64,000 nucleotides of DNA from Novibacillus thermophilus (GCF_002005165.1 NZ_CP019699.1:310001-374000); one strand, 5' to 3'. Shown: positions 43,009 to 52,697, numbered from the stretch's first letter. The notes: a model not told the origin generated them from the letters alone. Translations and numbers: made by a program.

Positions 43009-44390
43009 ACGAAGAGTGCGGCGTTTTCGGGGTGTTTGGTCATCCGGACGCCGTCAATTTGACGTATTACGGACTGCATGCCCTGCAGCACCGTGGCCAG
43101 GAAAGTGCCGGTATTGTCAGTTCCGAGGGCGGGACGTTTACGTCGCACCGCGGTATGGGCTTGGTGACAGAAGTGTTTAACAGAGCAACATTGGAAAAGC
43201 TGTCCGGCGACACTGCCATTGGCCACGTGCGTTATTCGACGACGGGTGAGAGTTTGCTGTCGAACGCCCAACCGCTGGTGTTCAAATACCGGGAAGGCGA
43301 TATCGCCCTGGCCACGAACGGGAATTTAGTCAACGCCATGCCGATCAAACACCAACTGGAACGAATGGGCTCCATTTTTCAAACGACGAGTGACACGGAA
43401 GTGATCGCCCACTTAATCGCCCGTTCCGGTTACAGCGACTTGCGTGAAGCGGTGAAAGAAGCGTTGCGCATGGTGAAAGGCGCGTACGCTTTCCTCATCA
43501 TGACGAACGACCAATTGATCGCGGCCCTCGATCCCCACGGCATTCGCCCCCTTGTCATGGGCAGGTTAGGTGACAGTTACGTATTCGCTTCCGAGTCGTG
43601 TGCCTTTGACGCCATTGGAGCCGAGTACGAACGGGAAGTGGAACCGGGGGAAATGATTGTCATCGATCGAGATGGAATTCAGACGGACAGCATAACGGGT
43701 CAGACTCGGCGGGCTGTCTGCTCGTTCGAGTACATTTACTTTGCCCGTCCGGACAGTGACGTTGGCGGACTGAATGTGCACGCCGTCCGCAAGCGCCTCG
43801 GCAAGCAACTGTTCGAAGAAGCGCCAGCGGATGCCGATGTGGTGACTGGTGTCCCGGACTCGAGCATTTCCGCTGCCATCGGTTATGCAGAGGCGGCCGG
43901 GTTTCCGTACGAGCTCGGCTTGATAAAGAACCGCTACATCGGAAGGACGTTTATCCAGCCGAACCAGCAGCTGCGGGAACAAGGGGTGAAGATGAAACTG
44001 AGTGCCGTTAGACGAGTGGTGGAAGGAAAACGGGTGGTGATGATTGACGACTCGATCGTCCGGGGCACGACGAGCCGACGCATAGTACGCTTGCTGCGGG
44101 AGGCGGGAGCGGCGGAAGTTCACGTGCGCATCAGTTCCCCGCCTGTCAAAAACCCTTGTTTTTACGGCATCGACACGGCCGATCGCAATGGACTCATTGC
44201 CGCGAGCCACTCGGTGGAGGAGATTCGTGAAGCGATTCAAGCGGACAGTCTCGCCTTTTTGTCCATCTCCGGTTTACTGAAAGCCATCGGGCAAGGGGGA
44301 GGCGGGCCACATCACGGCATGTGCCTGGCCTGTTTCGACGGCGTCTACCCGACAGAGATTTACGAAGATGCGCTTGTGAAACAGGGGTAA
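42978..44390 (+). CDS. purF: Amidophosphoribosyltransferase PurF
   Basis: 470 residues. A short propeptide precedes the catalytic Cys of [10 protein letters not shown], as in the B. subtilis enzyme, which cleaves it to expose Cys1. The PRPP loop is [15 protein letters not shown], and the cysteines for a 4Fe-4S cluster lie in [16 protein letters not shown] and [11 protein letters not shown]. It is the first committed step of purine synthesis and is normally feedback-inhibited by nucleotides. GGAAGGAG precedes GTG 42978 inside purL; the open frame reaches further up but without support. Confidence 0.96.
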   Translation: MSDESVFDELNEECGVFGVFGHPDAVNLTYYGLHALQHRGQESAGIVSSEGGTFTSHRGMGLVTEVFNRATLEKLSGDTAIGHVRYSTTGESLLSNAQPLVFKYREGDIALATNGNLVNAMPIKHQLERMGSIFQTTSDTEVIAHLIARSGYSDLREAVKEALRMVKGAYAFLIMTNDQLIAALDPHGIRPLVMGRLGDSYVFASESCAFDAIGAEYEREVEPGEMIVIDRDGIQTDSITGQTRRAVCSFEYIYFARPDSDVGGLNVHAVRKRLGKQLFEEAPADADVVTGVPDSSISAAIGYAEAAGFPYELGLIKNRYIGRTFIQPNQQLREQGVKMKLSAVRRVVEGKRVVMIDDSIVRGTTSRRIVRLLREAGAAEVHVRISSPPVKNPCFYGIDTADRNGLIAASHSVEEIREAIQADSLAFLSISGLLKAIGQGGGGPHHGMCLACFDGVYPTEIYEDALVKQG

Positions 44391-44471
44391 ATACCGCAAT
44401 TATTTCAGGTGAAGTCGTTTATGCCACTAAAAGGGCATCAGAAAAAGTGATGAACACTGTGTGACGCCCTG

Positions 44472-44501
44472 CGGGAGGAGCACCCTCCCGGCACCCTTTT
44501 T
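44472..44501 (+). terminator. Candidate internal terminator or attenuator between purF and purM
   Basis: CGGGAGG (44472-44478) / CCTCCCG (44484-44490) with loop AGCAC, then GCACCCTTTTT. The 158-base purF-purM gap has no gene. The T-tract is separated from the stem, so it may be leaky or a processing site. Confidence 0.45.
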
Positions 44502-44548
44502 CCCCACATGAACTTACGACAACTACCGCCGGAAAAGGAGCGAGGACG

Positions 44549-45591
44549 ATGAGTGAAGCTTACCGGGAAGCCGGGGTGAACCTCGGGGCCGGGTATGAAA
44601 CGGTTGAACGCATTAAAAGCCATGTAGCGAGCACGAAACGTCCCGAAGTGCTGAACGGTCTCGGCGCCTTCGGGGGCGTGATCGCTCTTCCATCGGGGTA
44701 CCGTGAACCTGTACTCGTTGCCAGCACGGACGGGGTCGGGACGAAGTTGAAACTGGCCTTCGCTTTAGACCGGCACGACACGATCGGGATCGACTGTGTG
44801 GCGATGTGTGTGAACGACGTCGTCGTCCAAGGGGCGGAACCGTTGTTTTTTCTGGACTATTTGGCGACAGGGAAATTGGACCCCGACCAGGCGGAGTCCG
44901 TCGTGAAAGGGGTAGCCCACGGCTGTCGTCTTGCAGGATGCGCCCTCATCGGAGGGGAAACGGCTGAAATGCCCGGCATGTACGCGGATGGCGAATACGA
45001 CGTCGCAGGTTTTTGTGTCGGTGTTGTGGAGCAGAGTAAGATTGTCACCGGCGAAAAGGTGCGAGCAGGGGATGTGTTGATCGGACTCGCTTCGTCTGGT
45101 TTACACAGTAACGGATTTTCCCTCGTCCGCCAACTGCTCGTTGACCCACACCCTGAACGGCTGGAACAGCCGGTTCCGTGGGAGGATCGAACGTGGGGAG
45201 ATGTTTTACTGACTCCTACCCGCATTTACGTTCCGACCGTGCTCTCTCTCATCCAACAGTTTACGATCCACGGCATGGCGCACATTACCGGGGGTGGCTT
45301 ATACGAAAATGTGCCGCGCATGCTGCCTGCAGGGACAGGGGCGCACATCCATTGGGGAGCTGGCCGATACCGGAGGTTTTCACGGCGATTCGGCGGGAAG
45401 GGAACCTGTCGGCGGAAGAAATGGCCTCAACGTTCAACGTGGGCATCGGGTTTGTGTTGGCCGTACCGGAGGAAGACGCCGACGCTGTGATACAAAGCGC
45501 CAACGCACTCGGTGAACGGGCCTACCGCATTGGAACCGTCGTGGCTTGTAACGGCGCCCCTCGAGTCGAAATAAAGGGGGAGTGGGTGTGA
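44549..45591 (+). pseudogene. purM: Phosphoribosylformylglycinamidine cyclo-ligase PurM, frameshifted (probably a sequencing artefact)
   Basis: The first part (from ATG 44549) is normal: [25 protein letters not shown] shortened as [26 protein letters not shown], and [16 protein letters not shown]. Near 45352-45357 (ATTGGGGA) the frame breaks. The -1 frame then continues with the expected [30 protein letters not shown] and ends at 45591. Adding one G (or T) at this site restores a PurM of about 347 residues. PurM closes the imidazole ring to give AIR. Everything after the break is conserved, which argues against real decay. AAAGGAG precedes the start. Confidence 0.9.
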
Positions 45592-46190
45592 CGATTGCCG
45601 TATTTGCTTCCGGGAGCGGGACGAACTTTGAACGTCTCGTACAAGTCAGCCGGGAGGAACGGTGGCTCGTTCCGATTGTCGTACTCATATGCGACCAACC
45701 CGGTGCACACGTACTAAAACGAGCCGACCGTCTCGGTGTCCCGTCTTATGTCTTTTCACCTAAGGCGTTTGAAACAAAAGCCGCTTACGAACAGGCTGTC
45801 TACGATGTGTTGCGCCGACACGACGTGACGTGGATCGTCTTAGCCGGCTACATGCGCCTCGTCGGTCCGACGTTGTTGGACGCTTATCCAAATCGTATCG
45901 TCAACATACACCCCTCCCTTTTACCTGCGTTTCCGGGCAAAAATGCCGTTGGACAGGCACTGGCCCACGGCGTAAAAGTGACCGGTGTGACGGTGCACTT
46001 TGTCGATGAAGGGATGGACACCGGGTCGATTATTGCTCAGCGGGCAGTGGACGTGAGCGAGACAGAAGATGAACACTCTTTGACAGCGAAAATACAGGCA
46101 GTCGAGCACGAGCTCTACCCGCATATCGTGCGTCAATTGACGGAAGAAGAGACAACGAAGTCGGATATAGTAGAAAGGGCGGTAACATGA
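45588..46190 (+). CDS. purN: Phosphoribosylglycinamide formyltransferase PurN
   Basis: 200 residues. N-terminus IAVFASGSGTNFE, then VLAGYMRLVGPTLLDAYPNRIVNIHPSLLPAFPG with the catalytic Asn-His-Asp set (NIHPS and later VHFVDEGMDTG). It transfers the formyl group of 10-formyl-THF to GAR. GTG 45588 has GGGGG seven bases upstream; GTG 45582 is an alternative. It overlaps the purM stop and the purH start (ATGA). Confidence 0.95.
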   Translation: MTIAVFASGSGTNFERLVQVSREERWLVPIVVLICDQPGAHVLKRADRLGVPSYVFSPKAFETKAAYEQAVYDVLRRHDVTWIVLAGYMRLVGPTLLDAYPNRIVNIHPSLLPAFPGKNAVGQALAHGVKVTGVTVHFVDEGMDTGSIIAQRAVDVSETEDEHSLTAKIQAVEHELYPHIVRQLTEEETTKSDIVERAVT

Positions 46191-47721
46191 GAAAGAGAGC
46201 GATCGTCAGCGTATCAGATAAAACGGGTTTGACTGATCTCGTACGGGAACTGGTGGCGATGGAATGGGAGATCGTCTCCACTGGCGGGACGCGCCGCACG
46301 CTTCGGCAAGCAGGGCTGCCGGTCACCACCATTTCCGATGTGACCGGTTTCCCAGAAATTTTGGACGGCCGCGTTAAAACGTTGCACCCGAACATCCACA
46401 GCGGTATTTTGGCCCGCCGCGACAACAGCGAGCACGTAAAACAGCTGGAGGAACTCAGGATCGATCCGTTCGACTTAGTCATCGTCAATTTGTACCCGTT
46501 TCAGGAGACAGTGGCGAGACCTGACGTCACGTGGGACGAGGCCGTCGAACAGATCGATATCGGGGGTCCGAGCATGCTGCGGGCGGCAGCCAAAAACCAC
46601 CATGATGTGACGGTCATTGTCGATCCTCACGATTACCGAAAGCTCTTAGAGCAGTTGCGGGAACGGGGAGAGACGACGCATGAATGGAGGAGAGAACTGG
46701 CGGCCAAAGCGTTTCGCCATACCGCTGCGTACGACAGCCTCATCGCCGACTACTTGACGAAGGCAACCTCGTCGGACGATTATCCCGAGCGTTTAACCGT
46801 CACGTACGAGCGGGTACAAACGCTCCGTTACGGCGAAAATCCGCACCAGCGGGCAGCGTTTTACCGTCTGCCCAACACGCAGACCGGGTTGCCGGCCGCT
46901 GAACAGCTAAACGGCAAAGCGTTGTCATACAACAACATTAACGACGCCAATGCGGCATGGGAACTGGTGAGCGAGTTTTCTGTGCCGGCAGTCGTCGCCG
47001 TTAAGCATATGAATCCGTGCGGTGTCGGATTGGGGAACGATGTGTTGGAGGCCTTTGAAAAGGCGTATGCTGCCGATCCCGTCTCCATCTTCGGCGGGAT
47101 CGTAGCCGCGAACCGGGTCGTGGACGAAGCGACCGCTGAGAAGATGCACGGGATCTTTCTGGAAATCGTCCTGGCCCCTGATTTTACGCCTGGGGCTCTC
47201 CGCATTCTCAAACAAAAGAAAAATGTGCGGTTACTGCGCATGCACGGGGAGTGTGAACGGGTCCCATACGGCAAGTTGCAATCGGTACAAGGCGGCTTGC
47301 TCGTGCAGGAAGCGGATGTCCACGACCTGACGAAGGAACAGTGCCGGGTGGCAACGAAAAAATCCCCGAGTGACAGCGAGTGGGAACAGTTGCTGTTCGC
47401 CTGGAAAGTGGTCAAACACGTCAAGTCCAACGCCATCGCCGTCGTGAAAGACAACCAGACAGTCGGCATCGGTGCCGGGCAAATGAACCGGGTCGGCGCT
47501 GCTAAAATCGCCCTCGAACAGGCGGGAGACAGAGCGCGGGGAGCCGTGTTGGCGTCCGACGCTTTCTTCCCGATGCCGGATACGATGGAAACAGCGGCGG
47601 CGGCTGGGATAGCAGCTGTCATTCAGCCGGGGGGTCAAAGCGCGATCAGGATTCCATCGAGGTGTGTGACTCGAGCGGTATGAGTATGGTGATGACGGGC
47701 GTGCGCCATTTCAAACATTAA
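46187..47721 (+). pseudogene. purH: Bifunctional AICAR formyltransferase / IMP cyclohydrolase PurH, frameshifted near the 3' end (probably a sequencing artefact)
   Basis: The IMP cyclohydrolase domain (AIVSVSDKTGL, STGGTRRTLR, GFPEILDGRVKTLHP) and the transformylase domain (RYGENPHQRAAFY, VKHMNPCGVGLG, KSNAIAVVKD) are normal. At the six-G run 47629-47634 the frame shifts and would stop at 47683. In the neighbouring frame the expected end is intact: [18 protein letters not shown] and [10 protein letters not shown] with the stop at 47719-47721. One added G gives a normal PurH of about 511 residues. It makes IMP, the last steps of the pathway. Confidence 0.93.
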
Positions 47722-47735
47722 GGGGGAGCAGGTTC

Positions 47736-49013
47736 ATGCGTGTGTTAGTTGTAGGAGGAGGCGGGCGAGAACACGCCCTCTGCTGGAAATTGAAGCAAAG
47801 CCCGCGAGTGGAGGAGATTTTTTGTGCACCTGGTAACGGGGGCATTGCAGACATCGCCACTTGCGTCGACATCGACGCGGACGACTTTGCCGCCTTGGCC
47901 CAACTTGTGGAAAAAGAAGGCATCGGCTACACGGTCGTCGGTCCGGAACAGCCCCTCATCGACGGCATCGTGGACGACTTTCGCGACCGGGGACTGGCGA
48001 TATTCGGACCAAACCGAAAAGCGGCACAAGTGGAGGGCAGCAAATCGTTTGCGAAAGATTTAATGGCTAAGTACGACATCCCGACTGCCGCTTACCGCAC
48101 CTTTTCCGACTTTACGTCGGCACGCAAATACGTGCACGAAGTCGGTGCCCCCATCGTCATAAAAGCGGACGGACTGGCAGCGGGAAAAGGCGTGACCGTT
48201 GCCAAGACGTTAGAGGAGGCGGAAGCGGCACTCGAACGCGTCATGAAAAACCGGGTGTTCGGGGGAGCGGGAGGTGAGGTCGTCATTGAGGAGTGCTTGA
48301 GCGGTGAAGAACTGTCGCTGATGGCGTTTGTCTCCGGTCGCACCGTACTGCCTATGGTCGTGGCACAAGACCACAAGCCCGCGTACGACGGAGACAACGG
48401 GCCGAACACCGGCGGAATGGGAGCGTATTCCCCGGTGCCGCAGATCGGTTCTGACGTCGTGCAACAGGCGGTACGGGACATTTTGCAGCCGATGGCGGAC
48501 GCCATGGCAGCGGAAGGTCTCGACTACCGCGGCGTGTTGTACGCCGGATTAATGGTGACGGCGGAAGGACCGAAAGTGATTGAGTTTAACGCCCGGTTCG
48601 GCGATCCGGAGACGCAAGTCGTACTGCCGCGTTTGAGGAGCGACTTGCTGGAAGTTTTGAGCGCGACGAGCGAAGGGAGACTGGACCGAGTCGAATTGGA
48701 ATGGGAGGAACAGTCCGCCTTGTGTGTCGTTCTGGCTTCGGGGGGGTATCCCGGTTCGTACGAGAAAGGTTTTCCGATCAGCGGGCTTTCACCAGACATT
48801 GAAGCGGACGTCAAGGTGTTTCACGCCGGCACGCGGACGAGGAGAGGACAATTTGTCACGGATGGCGGGCGGGTGCTAGGCGTCACAGCTCTCGGCACCG
48901 ATCTGGTGGAAGCCCGCGAAAAAGCTTACGCCGCCGTCGATGGCATCCACTTTTCCGGACGGCATTACCGCCGCGATATTGGTCACAAGGCAATCGTAAT
49001 GCAGCATCTATAA
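47736..49013 (+). CDS. purD: Phosphoribosylamine-glycine ligase PurD
   Basis: 425 residues of the ATP-grasp superfamily. N-terminus VLVVGGGGREHALCWKL, then GPEQPLIDGIVD, KADGLAAGKGVTVA, GPNTGGMGAYSPVP and FNARFGDPETQVVLPR. It makes GAR from phosphoribosylamine and glycine. GGGGGAG precedes ATG 47736, 14 bases after the true purH stop. Last gene of the operon, followed by a long hairpin. Confidence 0.97.
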   Translation: MRVLVVGGGGREHALCWKLKQSPRVEEIFCAPGNGGIADIATCVDIDADDFAALAQLVEKEGIGYTVVGPEQPLIDGIVDDFRDRGLAIFGPNRKAAQVEGSKSFAKDLMAKYDIPTAAYRTFSDFTSARKYVHEVGAPIVIKADGLAAGKGVTVAKTLEEAEAALERVMKNRVFGGAGGEVVIEECLSGEELSLMAFVSGRTVLPMVVAQDHKPAYDGDNGPNTGGMGAYSPVPQIGSDVVQQAVRDILQPMADAMAAEGLDYRGVLYAGLMVTAEGPKVIEFNARFGDPETQVVLPRLRSDLLEVLSATSEGRLDRVELEWEEQSALCVVLASGGYPGSYEKGFPISGLSPDIEADVKVFHAGTRTRRGQFVTDGGRVLGVTALGTDLVEAREKAYAAVDGIHFSGRHYRRDIGHKAIVMQHL

Positions 49014-49022
49014 CGACTCAAA

Positions 49023-49066
49023 AAGGACATTTCCGGTTTTCTTGGCCTTGCGTCGGAAATGTCCTT
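49023..49066 (+). terminator. Hairpin terminator of the pur operon
   Basis: A 13-bp perfect stem AAGGACATTTCCG (49023-49035) / CGGAAATGTCCTT (49054-49066) with an 18-base loop. It lacks a clean T-run, so it may also stabilise the 3' end. Confidence 0.65.
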
Positions 49067-49097
49067 AACCTTTACCCTCCTTGCGATCCTCGTCCAC

Positions 49098-49232
49098 TCA
49101 CTTTGGCTCTCCCGGTTCTTTTTTCCTTGTCTTGGTCACGACGATCAAACTCACGACGATGATGCCGACGGCAAGGGCGATGACGTAGCCGTAGTCGATG
49201 AGAAATTCGCCGATGATGGAGTTAACCCCCAT
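49098..49232 (-). CDS. Small single-pass membrane protein, unknown
   Basis: 44 residues, translated by eye. A hydrophobic helix (YVIALAVGIIVVSLIVV) is followed by a basic tail (TKTRKKEPGEPK). AAAGGA lies upstream of ATG 49232, and the start is 6 bases after the stop of the DUF2892 gene, so the two form a short operon. I do not recognise the family. It could be a small membrane-protein partner. The reading is supported by the ribosome site and composition only. Confidence 0.55.
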   Translation of the reverse strand: MGVNSIIGEFLIDYGYVIALAVGIIVVSLIVVTKTRKKEPGEPK

Positions 49233-49238
49233 GTGGCA

Positions 49239-49508
49239 TCATGTCCTTTCCGGACTTGTGTCCACGGGTCGAAGTTTCGTTCCAACGTCGTTTCCTGTCC
49301 CCTTATCCAAAGTGTTTTTCCCCCTTAAGTGGAGAATCGGACAGAAACGAGTCACGCCTTCCGCTACACGCAAGGCGCACAACATCGCCATGCCCACGGG
49401 GAGTCCCCTTCTCGGATACTTGACCATACGGGACGTGGCCCAGGCTAATCCAGCGAGTCCGCACGTGATTCGCATGATGGCATCCATCGTTCCAACGTTT
49501 TTCTGCAA
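49239..49508 (-). CDS. DUF2892-family small membrane protein
   Basis: 89 residues. The start of the DUF2892 pattern is clear: KNVGTMDAIMRITCGLAGLAWA, then a second hydrophobic stretch with GMAMLCALRVAEGVTRFCP. Two membrane segments. The function is unknown. TTG 49508 is chosen because AAGGAGG lies 8 bases upstream; the longer frame begins before that site. It is transcribed opposite to purD and yerB and is followed by the 44-residue gene. Confidence 0.75.
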   Translation of the reverse strand: MQKNVGTMDAIMRITCGLAGLAWATSRMVKYPRRGLPVGMAMLCALRVAEGVTRFCPILHLRGKNTLDKGTGNDVGTKLRPVDTSPERT

Positions 49509-49570
49509 CGTGTGCACCTCCTTCTGCAATAGCGTGCCTCAAAACGGTGCTTCTATTCGCGCGCCTGAAC

Positions 49571-49605
49571 GGCACACGCCTCTGGCGCGTGTCCCAATTT
49601 TTTTT
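49571..49605 (+). terminator. Orphan intrinsic terminator upstream of yerB (plus strand)
   Basis: ACACGC/GCGTGT stem inside GG..CC (49571-49593), then CAATTTTTTTT. There is no plus-strand gene between the pur operon and this site, so what it ends is unclear; it may insulate yerB or end an unseen small RNA. Confidence 0.5.
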
Positions 49606-49727
49606 CGTTTGCCTCTGCTATCTATTTGCTAAAATAGATAAAAGACAGCCAGGACGGCAGGAAAATGAATTACTGAACGCGAAGTGGTTCAGACACAATC
49701 CATTTATGAGAAGAAGGTTAGATATTA

Positions 49728-50741
49728 ATGAAGCGATTTGTCGTATTGTGGGTCACGATCGGCTTGCTAGCTTCCGGATGCAATTCCGATGAGCAGCCAA
49801 CGAAAAACGTAAGCGACCCCCAAGCTGTGGAAGATGGGGCGGACAGCGAGGGGCGTACCATGCCGTTGACTGGTTTGACGGCAGATGGGGACATTTCCCA
49901 TCCAGTTGTGATGGTGATGGTCAACAACCACCCGAAGGCTCGCCCCCAAACGGGCTTAGACCGGGCCGACATCGTGTTTGAAGTGCTGGCGGAAGGGGAA
50001 ATTACCCGCTTTGCCGCCTTTTACCACTCCGAGACTGAAGGAACCGTCGGCCCGGTGCGCAGCGTGCGGCCGTATTACTTAGATTTGGCGGAGGGGTTGA
50101 ACGCCGTCGTCGCCCATGCCGGCGGGAGTCCGGCGGCAAAGGAACGCTACAGCCAGTCCGGGTTTCCGAGTTTGGACGGCATAGCGGAAGACGGCAAGTA
50201 CTTTACGCGGGAAGATTTTCGCCAAGCGCCGCACAACCTGTACACGAGTGTGGAACAGCTGTTACAAGGTGCATCTGAACAGGGGTTTGCGGACAGGGGT
50301 CCGCTCCCACAACTGACGTTTTCAGCAGCGGAAGACGTGGGCGGGGGTGCGACGGCAAATGACATTGACATCGTGTACGGTCCCCTTTACGCAGTTCGCT
50401 ATACGTACGATACGGCTGCAGGTCATTACACCCGGTGGACGCAAGGGGAAATGCACGTCGACTTGGAAACGGAACAACCGCTAACGATGCACAACGTCCT
50501 CGCCATTAAAGCGTCCCACCGCGTATTGGACGAGCAGGGACGGCGTGAAGTCGGTTTGACTGGGAGCGGCGAGGGTTGGTTGTTTCAAAAGGGGACCGTC
50601 CGGGAAATACAGTGGAAGTACGTGGACGGATTTCCCCGTCCGTATGCAGATGGACAGGAACTGCCACTCGTCCCCGGCAAGACGTGGGTCAACGTCGTCC
50701 CCGAAGACGCTGATGTTCGCTATGGAGACGAGGAGGAATAA
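49728..50741 (+). CDS. yerB: DUF3048-domain lipoprotein (YerB type)
   Basis: 337 residues. The N-terminus is a lipoprotein signal: KRFVVLWVTIGLLASGC with the lipobox LASGC and acylation at Cys18. DUF3048 follows, with PVMVMVNNHPKARPQTGLDRADIVFE shortened to NNHPKARPQTGL, GTVGPVRSVRPYYLDLA, and the C-terminal part ends with LVPGKTWVNVVP. Function unknown, membrane-anchored at the outer face. It sits with yerC as in B. subtilis, where these genes lie between purD and pcrB. Confidence 0.9.
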   Translation: MKRFVVLWVTIGLLASGCNSDEQPTKNVSDPQAVEDGADSEGRTMPLTGLTADGDISHPVVMVMVNNHPKARPQTGLDRADIVFEVLAEGEITRFAAFYHSETEGTVGPVRSVRPYYLDLAEGLNAVVAHAGGSPAAKERYSQSGFPSLDGIAEDGKYFTREDFRQAPHNLYTSVEQLLQGASEQGFADRGPLPQLTFSAAEDVGGGATANDIDIVYGPLYAVRYTYDTAAGHYTRWTQGEMHVDLETEQPLTMHNVLAIKASHRVLDEQGRREVGLTGSGEGWLFQKGTVREIQWKYVDGFPRPYADGQELPLVPGKTWVNVVPEDADVRYGDEEE

Positions 50742-50791
50742 TCTTTTACCGTGTCGAAGTAAAGGAGTAAAGTGAACAGGAGGAACTCATC

Positions 50792-51133
50792 ATGCCATTG
50801 GAAAAATGGAAAGACCGCGAGATTGACCAACTGTTTGCTGCCGTTTTGGAACTGAAGACCATGGACGACTGCTATAAATTTTTTGACGATTTGTGCACGG
50901 TCAACGAAATCAAATCAATGGCACAAAGGCTAGAAGTGGCCCGGTTGTTGAGGTTAGGGTACACGTACAGCAAAATTGAAGCAGAAACAGGAGCGAGTAC
51001 GGCTACGATTTCCCGCGTGAAGCGCTGTTTGAAATACGGCACGGACGGATACGTCTTGGCTCTCGACCGGCTGAAGCAAAAGGGGACAGTAGAGGGCAAC
51101 GAGGCGAAACAGAGGGACGAGTCAGCGCCTTGA
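50792..51133 (+). CDS. yerC: TrpR/YerC-YecD family DNA-binding protein
   Basis: 113 residues. The TrpR-like fold is recognisable: FFDDLCTVNEIKSMAQRLEVARLL and the helix-turn-helix TYSKIEAETGASTATISRVKRCL. YerC proteins are small predicted repressors of unknown target. AGGAGG precedes ATG 50792. It lies 51 bases after yerB, in the same order as in B. subtilis. Confidence 0.92.
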   Translation: MPLEKWKDREIDQLFAAVLELKTMDDCYKFFDDLCTVNEIKSMAQRLEVARLLRLGYTYSKIEAETGASTATISRVKRCLKYGTDGYVLALDRLKQKGTVEGNEAKQRDESAP

Positions 51134-51234
51134 TGAATTTGGGCCGCTGTTTCGTTATAATGGGGAGGCGTAAACCGATTACGGTGTAACGTCACGTGAT
51201 TCAGAACAAATGAACGCAAGTTGGAGGCTGGGTT

Positions 51235-52686
51235 ATGGCGAAGGGAAACGACCAATACGTGCAAAACATTACACCGCAAAGTGAGGACTTTTCCCGGTGG
51301 TATATCGACGTCATCCAAAAAGCGGATCTGATGGACTACGCTCCGGTGCGCGGCTGTATCGTGTTTAAGCCGGACGGGTATGAGCTGTGGGAAGCGTGCC
51401 AAAGGGAGCTTGATCGGAGGTTTAAAGAAACGGGTCACCGCAATGCGTATTTCCCTCTATTCATCCCGGAAAGTTTTTTTGAGAAAGAAAAGGAACACGT
51501 CGAGGGGTTTAATCCCGAGTTGCCGTGGGTGACGGAAGCCGGCGGCGAGAAGTTGGAAGAGCGGCTAGCCGTCCGTCCTACATCTGAGACGGTCATCGGG
51601 CACATGTACGCGCGCTGGATTCAATCGTACCGGGACTTGCCCGTGAAAATCAACCAGTGGGCGAACGTCGTGCGCTGGGAAAAGCGAACGTTGCCGTTTT
51701 TAAGGACGAGTGAATTTCTGTGGCAGGAAGGACATACGGCCCATGCCACGGCCGAGGAAGCAGAGAGCGAGACGCGCATGATCCTCGATTTGTATACGGA
51801 CTTTGTGGAAGGCGTGCTCGCCATTCCGGTGTACCGAGGACAGAAGACACCTTCAGAAAAATTTGCAGGAGCCGTACATACGTACTCCATCGAAGCGATG
51901 ATGAAAGACGGGAAGGCGCTGCAAGCCGGCACGTCCCACTACATGGGACAGAACTTTGCCAAAGGCTTTGACATCCAGTATTTGGATAGAGACAACACCT
52001 TGAAACACGTCTTCACCACGTCGTGGGGCGTGAGTACGCGCATTCTCGGTGCGATCATTATGGTGCACGGCGATGACAGAGGACTGGCTCTCCCGCCGTT
52101 GATCGCACCGAAGCAAGTGGTGATCATACCCATCGGCCCGAAAAAAGAGCGGGACCGTGTCGTGGCACACGCAGCTGCACTACATCAGCAGCTGGCAGAT
52201 CGCAACATACGCGTCACGATGGATGACCGGGAAGATTTGAGTCCGGGTTGGAAGTTTAACGAGTATGAAATGCGCGGCATCCCAGTCCGCCTGGAAATCG
52301 GCCCCCGGGATATGGAAAAGGGACAGGTCGTGCTCGTGCGCCGCGATACCGGGGAAAAACTGTTCGTCCCAGAGGGAGAATTGACTGAAAGGCTTCCCCG
52401 TCTGTTGGAGGAGATACAGCACAACATGTTTGACAAAGCGAAAAAATTTCGGGACGACCATTCCCACGTCGCACACAGCATGGAGGAGCTGACACACATC
52501 GTCCGCGACCAGAAAGGGTTTGCCCTTGCAGGATGGTGTGGCGACGAGGTGTGTGAAAAAGCGGTCAAAGAACAGGCCGGGGCCACGAGCCGCAACATTC
52601 CGTTCGATCCGCCGGAGACGCTGTCGACTTGTGTTTCTTGCGGGAAATCAGCTGCACACTCCGTATGGTTTGCCAAAGCGTACTGA
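51235..52686 (+). CDS. proS: Prolyl-tRNA synthetase (short, archaeal/eukaryal-like type)
   Basis: 483 residues. Class II catalytic motifs: VRPTSETVIGHMYARWI, INQWANVVRWEKR and FLRTSEFLWQEGHTAHAT; the anticodon-binding domain follows, and a C-terminal zinc-type end with CGDEVCEK and CVSCGKSAAHSVWFAKAY. There is no editing insertion, unlike the longer bacterial type. TTGGAGG precedes ATG 51235. There is no T-box leader: only about 100 bases separate it from yerC. In B. subtilis this position has no proS, so it is a local insertion. Confidence 0.95.
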   Translation: MAKGNDQYVQNITPQSEDFSRWYIDVIQKADLMDYAPVRGCIVFKPDGYELWEACQRELDRRFKETGHRNAYFPLFIPESFFEKEKEHVEGFNPELPWVTEAGGEKLEERLAVRPTSETVIGHMYARWIQSYRDLPVKINQWANVVRWEKRTLPFLRTSEFLWQEGHTAHATAEEAESETRMILDLYTDFVEGVLAIPVYRGQKTPSEKFAGAVHTYSIEAMMKDGKALQAGTSHYMGQNFAKGFDIQYLDRDNTLKHVFTTSWGVSTRILGAIIMVHGDDRGLALPPLIAPKQVVIIPIGPKKERDRVVAHAAALHQQLADRNIRVTMDDREDLSPGWKFNEYEMRGIPVRLEIGPRDMEKGQVVLVRRDTGEKLFVPEGELTERLPRLLEEIQHNMFDKAKKFRDDHSHVAHSMEELTHIVRDQKGFALAGWCGDEVCEKAVKEQAGATSRNIPFDPPETLSTCVSCGKSAAHSVWFAKAY

Positions 52687-52697
52687 CTGACAATATG

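Noticed and set aside
45340-45360. Programmed -1 frameshift in purM
   Set aside because: No slippery heptamer or clear downstream structure, and three other genes have the same kind of break at or beside G runs, so an assembly error is simpler.
45294-45515. Third-frame reading across the purM break as a separate small gene
   Set aside because: The conserved PurM continuation is in a different frame; this one shows no conserved motif.
51134-51234. T-box leader for proS
   Set aside because: Only about 100 bases are available and no T-box core sequence is present.
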